Of a stretch of 7,029 nucleotides of DNA, positions 1 to 5,189 are shown one piece after another. The DNA comes from Pseudomonadota bacterium (GTDB lineage Bacteria; Pseudomonadota; Gammaproteobacteria; SZUA-229), in the NCBI GenBank assembly GCA_015222965.1, contig JADFWF010000211.1, forward strand, positions 1-7,029, read 5' to 3'. How positions within the stretch are numbered: the first letter of the stretch is position 1; every line of letters starts with the position of its first letter. The notes under the pieces were generated by a model, which was not told the DNA's origin, made no database searches, and saw only the letters and a program-made list of their open reading frames with translations. Position numbers and translations under genes: made by a program.

Positions 1-360
1 ATGATAACGTCGACACCATACAGGCAGGCAATACCTGAGCATAAAGCGTTACAGAATATTTATAACTTACGTGAAAAACTTTTTCAGGTAGACCTGGCTG
101 AACAGTTTTTACAGTGTATGGGGGTCTACCCAACAGGATCTCTTGTCGAGCTGTCATCTGGCGCGGTTGCTGCAGTATTATCTCAGAATGCAGAGCAGAA
201 GATGAAGCCTAAAATTCTGATGCTGCTGGATGAGAAAAAACATCCGTTGAAAAAGAGCCGTGTTTTTGATCTGGTTAAGCAGAGTAAAACGCCATTATTT
301 ATCGCAAAAAGTCTTGAAAATACCGTCTATGGTGTAGATATCAAACAGGTTAAATTTTAA
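1..360 (+). CDS. HD-GYP domain cyclic-di-GMP phosphodiesterase, C-terminal fragment
   Basis: The frame is open from the first base and ends in TAA. Residue 1 happens to be Met, but the fragment starts inside the HD-GYP domain. The opening residues MITSTPYRQAI match the late HD-GYP helix usually written YDAMTSxRPYR. They are followed by a helix and then by the small C-terminal module typical of DUF3391/HD-GYP proteins: GVYPTGSLVELSSG (about 41-54), a VLSQN strand and KPKILMLLDE (about 69-78). Proteins of this family usually hydrolyse cyclic-di-GMP in the cytoplasm and affect motility and biofilm formation. The metal-binding HD and the GYP motif would lie upstream of the window, so activity cannot be judged here. 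The gene ends 14 nt before a strong hairpin terminator and converges on the amidotransferase gene. The family call is confident; the substrate is inferred from the family. Confidence 0.85.
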   Translation: MITSTPYRQAIPEHKALQNIYNLREKLFQVDLAEQFLQCMGVYPTGSLVELSSGAVAAVLSQNAEQKMKPKILMLLDEKKHPLKKSRVFDLVKQSKTPLFIAKSLENTVYGVDIKQVKF

Positions 361-373
361 GGATTACCGAGAG

Positions 374-440
374 AAAAAACCGGGTCAGAGAGTAATTAAT
401 TCTAATATTAGAAACAATTACTCTCTGACCCGGTTTTTTT
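374..440 (+). terminator. Strong, probably bidirectional hairpin terminator built from a REP-like palindrome
   Basis: A perfect 24-bp inverted repeat (374-397 paired with 416-439) is followed by a T run that ends at 440. The left arm begins with six A, so the minus strand also ends in a T run. It can therefore stop transcription of the HD-GYP gene and of the convergent amidotransferase gene. The loop contains a second perfect 14-bp palindrome (400-413, TTCTAATATTAGAA), so almost the whole element can fold. The stem core CCGGGTCAGAG resembles the CTGGGTCAGA segment at 2020-2030, which suggests a dispersed palindromic repeat reused as a terminator. Confidence 0.85.
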
Positions 441-484
441 GTGTAAATTGATTAACCCGTAAAGGTTAAATCAACAATATTAGC

Positions 485-1240
485 TCAGCAGGTATACCTT
501 GCGGCAAACCGTCTAAGTATTTCCTGGGCATAGGGGGTATGTTTTGTGCAGACCGATTGTTTCAGTGCTTCCGCCTCGTGTGGTTTGAAGTAGCCGTGAT
601 TTCTGTAGGTATCGATTCGCAAGATGAATTCCTCGGCGTCGCCTTCCGGGTGGAACTGGGTGGCATAGACGTTCTCTCCAACACGGAACATCTGTACCGG
701 GCAATTACTGCCTGCCATCAGTAATGTGGCACCTTGCGGTGTGGTATCGCAGGCTTCTTTGTGACCGAGCAGGACGTCTATTCGTTCTGGAAACCCCGCG
801 AGCAACACATCCTGTTTTCCGGATTCGGTAATTTCCAGTGTCGCACAACCGACGGCTTCGCTGAATTTTGTTGAGATACTGGTGCCAAGGTAACTGCCCA
901 GCAAGCCGTTACCGGAGCAGGCGCCAAGAAAGGGAAAGTCTGTGGTCACTACCTGTTCCAGCAATCTGCTGAAATCAGCCTCGATCTTTTTCTGGATGCT
1001 GGTTTTGCTGTCTTCGGGCGTGCTGATATCGAACGGGCTGCCGCCGACGATTATTGCGCAATAATCGTCGAGCGCCAAATCATTAGAAATGCCTGTGTTT
1101 TCGATGCGTATCCGGTATGTATCTTCAGCCTGCAATTGAGCATATTTCAGAAAACAGCGGTATTCACTGTCTGAGGTTGCATCTTCAGGCCGCAGTTGCA
1201 GGATTAGTACAGGTTTGTGTTTAGATTTTCTTTGGGCCAT
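485..1240 (-). CDS. Class I glutamine amidotransferase (GMP-synthase-like GATase1 domain protein)
   Basis: A 251-residue protein consisting of a single GATase1 domain. Visible features are an N-terminal strand (PVLILQLRPE, about 10-19), the IIVGGSPFD oxyanion-side loop (about 63-71), the nucleophile elbow FLGACSGNG with Cys108, and the TQFHPEGD motif with His197 and Glu199. The Cys-His-Glu triad for releasing ammonia from glutamine is therefore complete. No synthetase domain follows, so this is not GuaA. It resembles the stand-alone 'GMP synthase-like' amidotransferases, some of which act as glutaminases or peptidases on gamma-glutamyl compounds. The acceptor is unknown. An in-frame start at 1363 would overlap the upstream gene by more than 100 nt. 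The ATG at 1240, 10 nt after that gene's stop, is preferred because the domain begins just after it. The Shine-Dalgarno site is weak, suggesting coupled translation. It is cotranscribed with the MerB-like gene. Confidence 0.85.
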   Translation of the reverse strand: MAQRKSKHKPVLILQLRPEDATSDSEYRCFLKYAQLQAEDTYRIRIENTGISNDLALDDYCAIIVGGSPFDISTPEDSKTSIQKKIEADFSRLLEQVVTTDFPFLGACSGNGLLGSYLGTSISTKFSEAVGCATLEITESGKQDVLLAGFPERIDVLLGHKEACDTTPQGATLLMAGSNCPVQMFRVGENVYATQFHPEGDAEEFILRIDTYRNHGYFKPHEAEALKQSVCTKHTPYAQEILRRFAARYTC

Positions 1241-1250
1241 GTGCAGGGTT

Positions 1251-1904
1251 TTACCGGCAATTCTCCGCAAGCGGCATAAAGAACCCAGCGGAAAATTCGA
1301 TGGCTGATGGCAAGTCGAAAATTTCACGCGTATCGGGTGATTCAGCGAGCCATTCGCGGGCAACCGTTTCGTTTGCCAGGAACATCATCTCCATGCAGAG
1401 TGAGGCGGCGCAGACGGTATCACTTTTGGCTGCACCCCAGTTGATGCCGAACCAGGCATCCAGTGTGCCGCCTGTGAACCCAGTGCCATCTTGTTCGATA
1501 TGGATTTTTTCTTCGGTAACGCGGCATTGTGAATCGATCACGGTCGGCTTATCGAACATCGGGCTGACCGCAAGCGCATCCAGTGCGCACATGCAATGCG
1601 CTGTGACACCATTGATGTGGACCTTGTGCTCACGTTCTTCTGAGGTGAACGGGTAGGCACCCGCCGGATTGCCGGCATCATCCAGTACGATGAGTTTGCT
1701 GGCGACAACGTTATTCAGTGCCTGATCGGCGTCGTTGACCAGTTTAGCAACTTCGTCACGGGTGAGGGTACTTCCTCTTTCTGCATAGCTACTGAGCAGT
1801 TTGCAGTACAGTGAGGCATCATCATCGCTGAGTGATTTCAGGCCTGATTCCAGCGGGAGTATGGCGTTCAGCCGCTTTAATGCGGCGTTAACTTCTGTAT
1901 TCAT
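1251..1904 (-). CDS. MerB-like alkylmercury (organomercurial) lyase family protein
   Basis: A 217-residue protein, similar in length to MerB. From memory of plasmid R388-type MerB, the two core segments align without gaps. HCMCALDALAVSP (103-115) matches the MerB AWCALDTL segment, giving Cys106 and Asp109 at the catalytic Cys96/Asp99 positions. SQCRVT has Cys127 at structural Cys117. SLCMEMMFLANETVAREWL (168-186) matches SFCCHVHFFAS...AEDWA, giving Cys170 at catalytic Cys159. The N-terminal about 75 residues look like the MerB winged-helix region. Known MerB enzymes cleave C-Hg bonds by protonolysis in the cytoplasm. No merR, merT, merP or merA is present here, so mercury as substrate is not established and the in vivo role may be different. 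The start is ATG at 1904, with GAGGA 6 nt upstream. It is the first gene of a two-gene unit with the amidotransferase. Confidence 0.82.
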   Translation of the reverse strand: MNTEVNAALKRLNAILPLESGLKSLSDDDASLYCKLLSSYAERGSTLTRDEVAKLVNDADQALNNVVASKLIVLDDAGNPAGAYPFTSEEREHKVHINGVTAHCMCALDALAVSPMFDKPTVIDSQCRVTEEKIHIEQDGTGFTGGTLDAWFGINWGAAKSDTVCAASLCMEMMFLANETVAREWLAESPDTREIFDLPSAIEFSAGFFMPLAENCR

Positions 1905-1929
1905 GTTGTATCCTCATATTATGTGACAT

Positions 1930-1943
1930 CTATCGTGCGATAG
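1930..1943. promoter_or_regulatory. Perfect palindromic site CTATCG-TG-CGATAG, possible operator
   Basis: Two perfect 6-bp half sites are separated by 2 nt, in the leader of the MerB-like gene about 26 nt upstream of its ATG. If transcription starts near 1953, as the promoter candidate predicts, the palindrome covers roughly +10 to +23, where a repressor could block transcription. It does not look like the long MerR operator that sits between -35 and -10 in mer promoters. The regulator is unknown. Confidence 0.35.
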
Positions 1944-1959
1944 GAGGCAGTATACTCAT

Positions 1960-1990
1960 GTTATAAAAATATTAATTTGGTCTGTGTCAA
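1960..1990 (-). promoter_or_regulatory. Candidate sigma-70 promoter for the MerB-like/amidotransferase unit
   Basis: On the minus strand a perfect -35 TTGACA lies at 1990-1985. A -10-like TATAAC (five of six consensus bases) lies at 1965-1960. The spacing is 19 nt, which is long and resembles the spacing of MerR-family-regulated promoters; TTTATA at 17 nt is a poorer alternative. A further -10-like TATACT lies at 1954-1949 but has no good -35. The -35 overlaps the edge of the repeat cluster. Confidence 0.35.
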
Positions 1991-2033
1991 AAACAAACCG
2001 GTTTAGATCAAAAAAACAAACTGGGTCAGATCA
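1987..2033. repeat. Two imperfect tandem copies of a 24-26 bp unit with GGGTCAGATCA core
   Basis: Copy one is 1987-2010 and copy two is 2008-2033. Both begin TCAAAA and end AGATCA. The shared 18-nt part (ACAAACCGGTTTAGATCA versus ACAAACTGGGTCAGATCA) matches at 15 of 18 positions. The second copy shares GGGTCAGA with the terminator stem at 381-388, suggesting decayed members of one palindromic repeat family. Confidence 0.55.
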
Positions 2034-2055
2034 CAGTTATCACTAATACTAGGGG

Positions 2056-2091
2056 ACAATAATAGGGGACGGAGGGATTAAATATGAATAA
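2056..2091 (+). repeat. Dispersed repeat copy A, containing GGGACGGAGGGA and an ATG
   Basis: This segment matches 4160-4195 without gaps. Over 2056-2077 versus 4160-4181 it matches at 20 of 22 positions. Similarity continues less strongly to about 2089. It carries a GGAGGG motif followed by ATG at 2084, which opens a 26-codon frame ending at 2164. A shorter TAGGGGAC repeat (2050-2057 and 2063-2070) lies at its left edge. The motif looks like a REP-like element arm; I infer this from memory of similar gammaproteobacterial repeats. Confidence 0.6.
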
Positions 2092-2092
2092 A

Positions 2093-2140
2093 CAGGGACA
2101 GACCACGGTTTTATATCTTACACATAGCACGCTGTCCCTG
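2093..2140. repeat. Decayed inverted repeat CAGGGACA ... TGTCCCTG
   Basis: An 8-bp perfect inverted repeat (2093-2100 with 2133-2140) encloses 32 nt. The left arm continues as GACCACGGTTTT, but the right side no longer pairs with it. It looks like the remains of a longer palindromic repeat. With a large loop and no adjacent T run it is a poor terminator. Confidence 0.5.
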
Positions 2141-2220
2141 ACTCAATTAAAGGTGTCGGTGTGATCTTACCGCGATAAAGCGAACCCCTTTTAACGTGAA
2201 TAAATAATTATTCAAACTTT

Positions 2221-2580
2221 TTACTTTGTCTCACTGACATCTGATAATGATAATACCTTTGCCTTAGGGGTCGTATTGTCTGTATTTTGGTTTGGATAGT
2301 TACCATCACAAATGATGTCGATAAATCCACTATTCCCGGTAAAAGATTCCCACATCATTTGATAAATTTTCACACATGCGGCAGTGGGATTAGGGGCACG
2401 TTTTCGCACTTGATCTATGCGCCATTGAAGACGACGTAAATGCTGCTGGTTTTTCCAGGATGCGCAGGTAATCAATGCCTCGATGGCATCGAGGCGATAT
2501 TGCTCAAAGGCCTCAGGATTCTGCCTGGCAAGCGCTACTGCCTCGTTAAAATCCAGCGTTGTTAATGATTTTTCCTGCAT
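2221..2580 (-). CDS. DUF3135 domain-containing protein
   Basis: A 119-residue predicted cytoplasmic, mostly helical protein of unknown function. Residues about 9-80 carry the DUF3135 pattern: LDFNEAVALARQNPEAFEQ (9-27), then LRRLQWRIDQVRKRA (48-62), NPTAACVKI and MMWESF (75-80). The last 39 residues are a polar tail with no recognisable motif. There is no signal peptide or membrane segment. The gene starts 5 nt after the stop of the lytic transglycosylase gene and has no strong Shine-Dalgarno of its own, so the two are probably translated in a coupled way. Whether they cooperate is unknown. Confidence 0.8.
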   Translation of the reverse strand: MQEKSLTTLDFNEAVALARQNPEAFEQYRLDAIEALITCASWKNQQHLRRLQWRIDQVRKRAPNPTAACVKIYQMMWESFTGNSGFIDIICDGNYPNQNTDNTTPKAKVLSLSDVSETK

Positions 2581-2585
2581 GGTGG

Positions 2586-3896
2586 TCAGTTGGCGGCTAG
2601 GTCGTCGTAGCGACGGGTACTGAATTTCTCTCCGAAGTGCGCATAAACTTCGTCAACGGTGCGCGGGGCACAGGTCTTGGGGTGGAAGATGTCATGGTTG
2701 CTGCTTGCCGCCCTGGGGAATAGTTCTACGGCATGCATGTCGGGACTTTGTTCCAGTGATTGCAAAAAAGTGATGGCCTCGTCGGCCCCCAGGAAGTGGG
2801 TCAGGTAGAGATCGGTCTGTGTGGGTTCACGATCGAATGAATCAGCAAGTATTTGCTGATTGTCACGTACCATTTCCGCAGCCATTATTGCCGACAAACG
2901 GGGATTCTTACGCAGCGCAAGCAGGTGCTGGTACATTGATTCGTCGCGAACCATGGGTCGCCGGCGTCCGTATAGAGTCTCGTAGTACTCGATGTTCGCT
3001 GCGTAATCGGCAACAAGACCATACTTTGCACCATGTCTATTGAGGGTATTCAGCCAGGTGTCGTGGGTAAACTGATATATACCGGTCGCTGACGAGGTCG
3101 CCGCCTCAATCGCGGGTTTGAAGTTGCTTTCAGTGGCGGCCAGCTTCATCAGGTATGAGAAGTTCACGCCGGTACGCACACTACTCAGACGGATGGCAGC
3201 AATGATGCCATGATCAATTCCGAACCTGGCGGCATCATTGTAGGCAAGGTTCGCATAGGTCGCTATGATGACAGCAAGTTCGGTATCCTTTAGCTGTTTG
3301 GCGGAATCCGGCAGGTACAGGGCGCGAAACTCTGCAATGGCCTGCCTGGTACGCAGTCCCTTGAAACCATCTGCTTCTCCAATGTCAAAGCCAAGTGTCA
3401 ACAGGTTTTCCTGTTGTTCTTTTACCAGTGGATCAAAGGCGTAATAGCGTTTTTTGGCTTCTGGATCCGGCATTACCAACAACGGCCCCCATTGGTGCTG
3501 GGTCGCTTCTATTGCCCTGGCTAAACGGGTTTTCTCTTTGCCTGATCGTGGGGGCGGCTTCTTGTCGCTTGTGGAGTGGTGCTTACCGCGCACAATCTGC
3601 CCACTCTCCAGTACACTAATTGCAAACACCCCAGGCTGGTTGTCCTCTTTCATATTGCTCTGTGCGTCGTGAAAAACGCTGGCGGAGAGAAGGGATGCGA
3701 AAGCCAGAACGCCTACAGCAGCGACAGATGCGCGGCGCCACTGGCCTGTTGAGAGCTCTGCCGAGTTTGGCTTTGTCTGCGATAACTTGATGGCCAGCAG
3801 CTCTTTTTGAATATTGTCACGTTCAGCTTCTGCTTTTGCAAGTCGCAGATTCAGCAACTCGAGCTCTATCTTGTGTATTTCAATTTTGTTTTTCAT
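2586..3896 (-). CDS. Membrane-anchored lytic transglycosylase with SLT-like domain
   Basis: A 436-residue protein. The layout is a charged, heptad-like N-terminal helix (about 2-40, likely cytoplasmic coiled coil); one membrane segment (about 57-74, ASVAAVGVLAFASLLSASVF region); a polar linker (about 80-130); a helical segment resembling a peptidoglycan-binding domain (about 157-215, with LLTLGFDIGEADGFKGLRTR); and a lysozyme-like transglycosylase core (about 240-400). The core has LMKLAATESNFKP with probable catalytic Glu256, followed by SSATGIYQFTHDTWL (268-282) and THFLGADEAITFL (366-378). Such enzymes cleave the MurNAc-GlcNAc bond of peptidoglycan in the periplasm. The core resembles the SLT proteins common in alphaproteobacteria. 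A start at ATG 3896 is supported by TAAGG about 11 nt upstream. It is the first gene of a pair with DUF3135. The N-terminal coiled coil before the anchor is unusual for this family. Confidence 0.82.
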   Translation of the reverse strand: MKNKIEIHKIELELLNLRLAKAEAERDNIQKELLAIKLSQTKPNSAELSTGQWRRASVAAVGVLAFASLLSASVFHDAQSNMKEDNQPGVFAISVLESGQIVRGKHHSTSDKKPPPRSGKEKTRLARAIEATQHQWGPLLVMPDPEAKKRYYAFDPLVKEQQENLLTLGFDIGEADGFKGLRTRQAIAEFRALYLPDSAKQLKDTELAVIIATYANLAYNDAARFGIDHGIIAAIRLSSVRTGVNFSYLMKLAATESNFKPAIEAATSSATGIYQFTHDTWLNTLNRHGAKYGLVADYAANIEYYETLYGRRRPMVRDESMYQHLLALRKNPRLSAIMAAEMVRDNQQILADSFDREPTQTDLYLTHFLGADEAITFLQSLEQSPDMHAVELFPRAASSNHDIFHPKTCAPRTVDEVYAHFGEKFSTRRYDDLAAN

Positions 3897-4139
3897 TTCG
3901 GTTTAACCTTACTCATTTCATATGACAACATCCTTATTGGCGTGTTCACGTTGTCGAGTCCTTTGGGATCACCGACTGTCTTGACTGCTTCAGTCTTGAT
4001 AACGCGTGACTTTATATAAGTACTTAAGCAAATAACGTACTAACTTTTTACCAGCCAATATATTTCAATTAGTTAAATGATTTTTCTAATATTATATTGA
4101 AGTAATTCTGTAAACTTATCTGTCGGTTGTATTGATTTC

Positions 4140-4167
4140 TTTACAGTTCTACAAAAATAAGAATAAT
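4140..4167 (+). promoter_or_regulatory. Candidate sigma-70 promoter for the alpha/beta hydrolase gene
   Basis: TTTACA (4140-4145) and AATAAT (4162-4167) each match five of six consensus bases and are 16 nt apart. Transcription would start near 4174, immediately before or at the Shine-Dalgarno site, leaving an untranslated leader of only about 14 nt. An upstream start cannot be excluded. Confidence 0.35.
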
Positions 4168-4195
4168 AAGGGACGGAGGGAATAACTATTAATCA
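4160..4195 (+). repeat. Dispersed repeat copy B, supplying the hydrolase Shine-Dalgarno site
   Basis: This is the partner of 2056-2091; the first 22 positions match at 20. GGAGGG at 4175-4180 lies 7 nt before the ATT at 4188. The ATG of copy A (2084-2086) aligns exactly with this ATT, so the copies differ at the third base of the putative start codon. Confidence 0.6.
4175..4180 (+). promoter_or_regulatory. Strong Shine-Dalgarno GGAGGG deciding the ATT start
   Basis: Six purine-rich bases complementary to the 16S rRNA end lie 7 nt before ATT 4188, and no comparable site precedes any later in-frame start. It is part of repeat copy B. Confidence 0.55.
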
Positions 4196-4961
4196 AGTAA
4201 AAACATGGGTATTACTTCGCGGCCTGACTCGTGAACATCGTCACTGGGAAGACTTTCCAGAAAAACTGCAGCAATGCTTTCCCGGTTCTCGAATCATTAC
4301 ACCCGATCTACCGGGTAATGGTGATCATGCAGACATAACAAGTTCCACCAGTATTCAGGATATGATGCTTTTTTTACGTAAAGACATCGCATCGACTTTA
4401 GCCAGTGGCCCTGTGCATATTATTGGTTTGTCTATGGGTGCTATGGTGGCGATAGAATGGATGAAATCTTACCCGCAGGAATGTGCCGCAAGTATATTGA
4501 TTAATACCAGCCTCAAAGGAATAAGTCCTTTTTACCAGCGCTTACGGCCAAAAAATTATTACCGGATTTTGTATTCTCTGTTCACGAGTGATAACTCTCG
4601 CAGAGAAAAAACGGTATTACAGATGACCTCTAACCTTTACCCTGATACTGAACAGCTATTACAGCGCTGGGTATCATATGCTGAAGAAAATACGGTATTA
4701 CCATCTAATGCATTACGCCAGTTGCTCGCGGCTAGCCGTTACAGTGCACCCAAACTAAAACCTGGTGTCCCGATATTATTACTGAGCAGCGAAAACGATA
4801 ACCTGGTCAATTCGAAAAGCTCTTTGTCGCTCGCACAGAAGTGGTTATTGCCGATAGAAACTCACCCGCTTGCAGGTCATGATATCCCCCTTGATGATGG
4901 TGACTGGGTATGTCAAAAAATAGATCACTGGTTAAGCAATGACCCTGTCAGCTCCATCTGA
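4188..4961 (+). CDS. Alpha/beta-fold hydrolase, apparently starting at ATT
   Basis: From ATT 4188 the protein has 257 residues, the usual length for this fold. The first strand TWVLLRGL (about 6-13) is followed by the HRHW loop, ITPDLPGNGDHAD (about 35-47), the nucleophile elbow IIGLSMGAM with Ser82, LLLSSENDNLV with Asp204, and LAGHDIPLDD with His231. A complete Ser-Asp-His triad is therefore present. The cap region (about 105-185) is helical. There is no signal peptide, so it is likely cytoplasmic. It resembles MenH/BioH-like esterases, but the substrate is unknown. No ATG, GTG or TTG occurs in frame between the stop at 4167 and the ATG at 4362, and starting there (199 residues) would remove the first strands and the oxyanion loop. 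GGAGGG 7 nt before ATT supports AUU initiation. The alternative is a gene impaired by loss of its ATG. It ends directly against the convergent lipoprotein gene. Confidence 0.78.
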   Translation: MNQVKTWVLLRGLTREHRHWEDFPEKLQQCFPGSRIITPDLPGNGDHADITSSTSIQDMMLFLRKDIASTLASGPVHIIGLSMGAMVAIEWMKSYPQECAASILINTSLKGISPFYQRLRPKNYYRILYSLFTSDNSRREKTVLQMTSNLYPDTEQLLQRWVSYAEENTVLPSNALRQLLAASRYSAPKLKPGVPILLLSSENDNLVNSKSSLSLAQKWLLPIETHPLAGHDIPLDDGDWVCQKIDHWLSNDPVSSI

Positions 4962-5129
4962 CTATTTAGAGGTATCCCTGGACATTTCACCCTGTGCCTG
5001 ACCGGATCTTGATCTCTGTGAGTCAGCGTCATTGTACGGGTCTCTCTGCGGAGCGGGCGCACTGGAGCAGCTGGTGATTAACAGGGCTGTTAGTAATATC
5101 AAGATATTGGTTTTTACTATAGATGTCAT
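4962..5129 (-). CDS. Small lipoprotein of unknown function
   Basis: A 55-residue protein with a type II signal peptide: a short basic N-terminus (Lys6), a hydrophobic stretch NILILLTALLIT (8-19) and the lipobox LITSC with Cys21. The mature part, about 35 residues, is polar and disordered-looking (SSAPAPQRDPYNDADS, then Arg/Ser/Gln-rich), with no domain. After lipidation it would be anchored in the inner or outer membrane; Ser22-Ser23 after the Cys gives no inner-membrane retention signal of the Asp+2 type. The start at ATG 5129 is chosen because GGAGA lies 5 nt upstream; in-frame starts at 5141 and 5171 would place extra charged residues before the signal. The gene abuts the hydrolase stop with no intergenic base and diverges from DUF4202. 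Being short, it could be overlooked, but lipobox and ribosome site together make it credible. Confidence 0.7.
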   Translation of the reverse strand: MTSIVKTNILILLTALLITSCSSAPAPQRDPYNDADSQRSRSGQAQGEMSRDTSK

Positions 5130-5189
5130 TTGAATCTCCATTCGATTATTATGCTTTAGTCTAACAAACAATCATTTATCATTAAAACT
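5130..5189. promoter_or_regulatory. Divergent promoter region of the lipoprotein and DUF4202 genes
   Basis: Only 60 nt separate the two start codons, so both promoters must lie here or inside the genes. On the minus strand TTGTTT (5171-5166) and AATAAT (5150-5145) are 15 nt apart. On the plus strand TTGAAT (5130-5135) precedes the extended -10-like TGCTTTAGT (5152-5160). Both matches are modest. Confidence 0.3.

Larger units (their letters stand above)
1905..2220. other. Intergenic region: promoter of the MerB-like unit plus degenerate repeats
   Basis: This 316-nt gap lies between the end of the DUF3135 gene and the start of the MerB-like gene, both on the minus strand. Its left part (1905-1990) holds the Shine-Dalgarno site, an inverted repeat and a promoter candidate. 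The centre (1987-2140) is a patchwork of short direct and inverted repeats. The right part has an AT-rich 7-bp inverted repeat with a 4-nt loop (2197-2203 with 2208-2214), which lacks the GC stem and T run of a proper terminator. No convincing gene is seen. The longest well-placed small frame is 26 codons (2084-2164, +). Confidence 0.7.
3897..4187. other. Divergent intergenic region between transglycosylase and hydrolase genes
   Basis: This is a 291-nt AT-rich gap. The right end holds a plus-strand promoter candidate and a repeat copy. A small GACTG-CTT-CAGTC inverted repeat (3983-3995) and CTTATATAAAG on the minus strand (4020-4010) could belong to a promoter for the transglycosylase, but no matching -35 is seen. 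No RNA gene or coding frame is convincing. Confidence 0.6.

Noticed and set aside
485..1240. Assignment as GuaA or another named amidotransferase
   Set aside because: Only the glutaminase domain is present; there is no ATP-pyrophosphatase or synthetase domain, so no gene symbol can be justified.
1241..1363. N-terminal extension of the amidotransferase to an in-frame start at 1363
   Set aside because: It would overlap the MerB-like gene by 113 nt, has no domain similarity, and the GATase1 fold begins just after the ATG at 1240.
1300..1656. Plus-strand open frame opposite the MerB-like gene
   Set aside because: It lies wholly antisense to a gene with clear family motifs and its translation shows no recognisable domain.
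1980..2164. CRISPR array
   Set aside because: The repeats are only two or fewer copies each, vary in length and lack regular spacers; no cas gene is present.
2197..2214. AT-rich inverted repeat as terminator of the DUF3135 gene
   Set aside because: The 7-bp stem has only two G-C pairs at most and no T run follows on the minus strand.
3807..4019. Plus-strand 70-codon frame running out of the transglycosylase gene into the intergenic gap
   Set aside because: Half of it is antisense to the coiled-coil coding region, and there is no ribosome site or conserved motif.
4205..4234. ATG at 4205 near the start of the hydrolase
   Set aside because: It is in a different frame and meets TGA after nine codons, so it cannot start the hydrolase unless a frameshift occurs; nothing suggests a slippery site.
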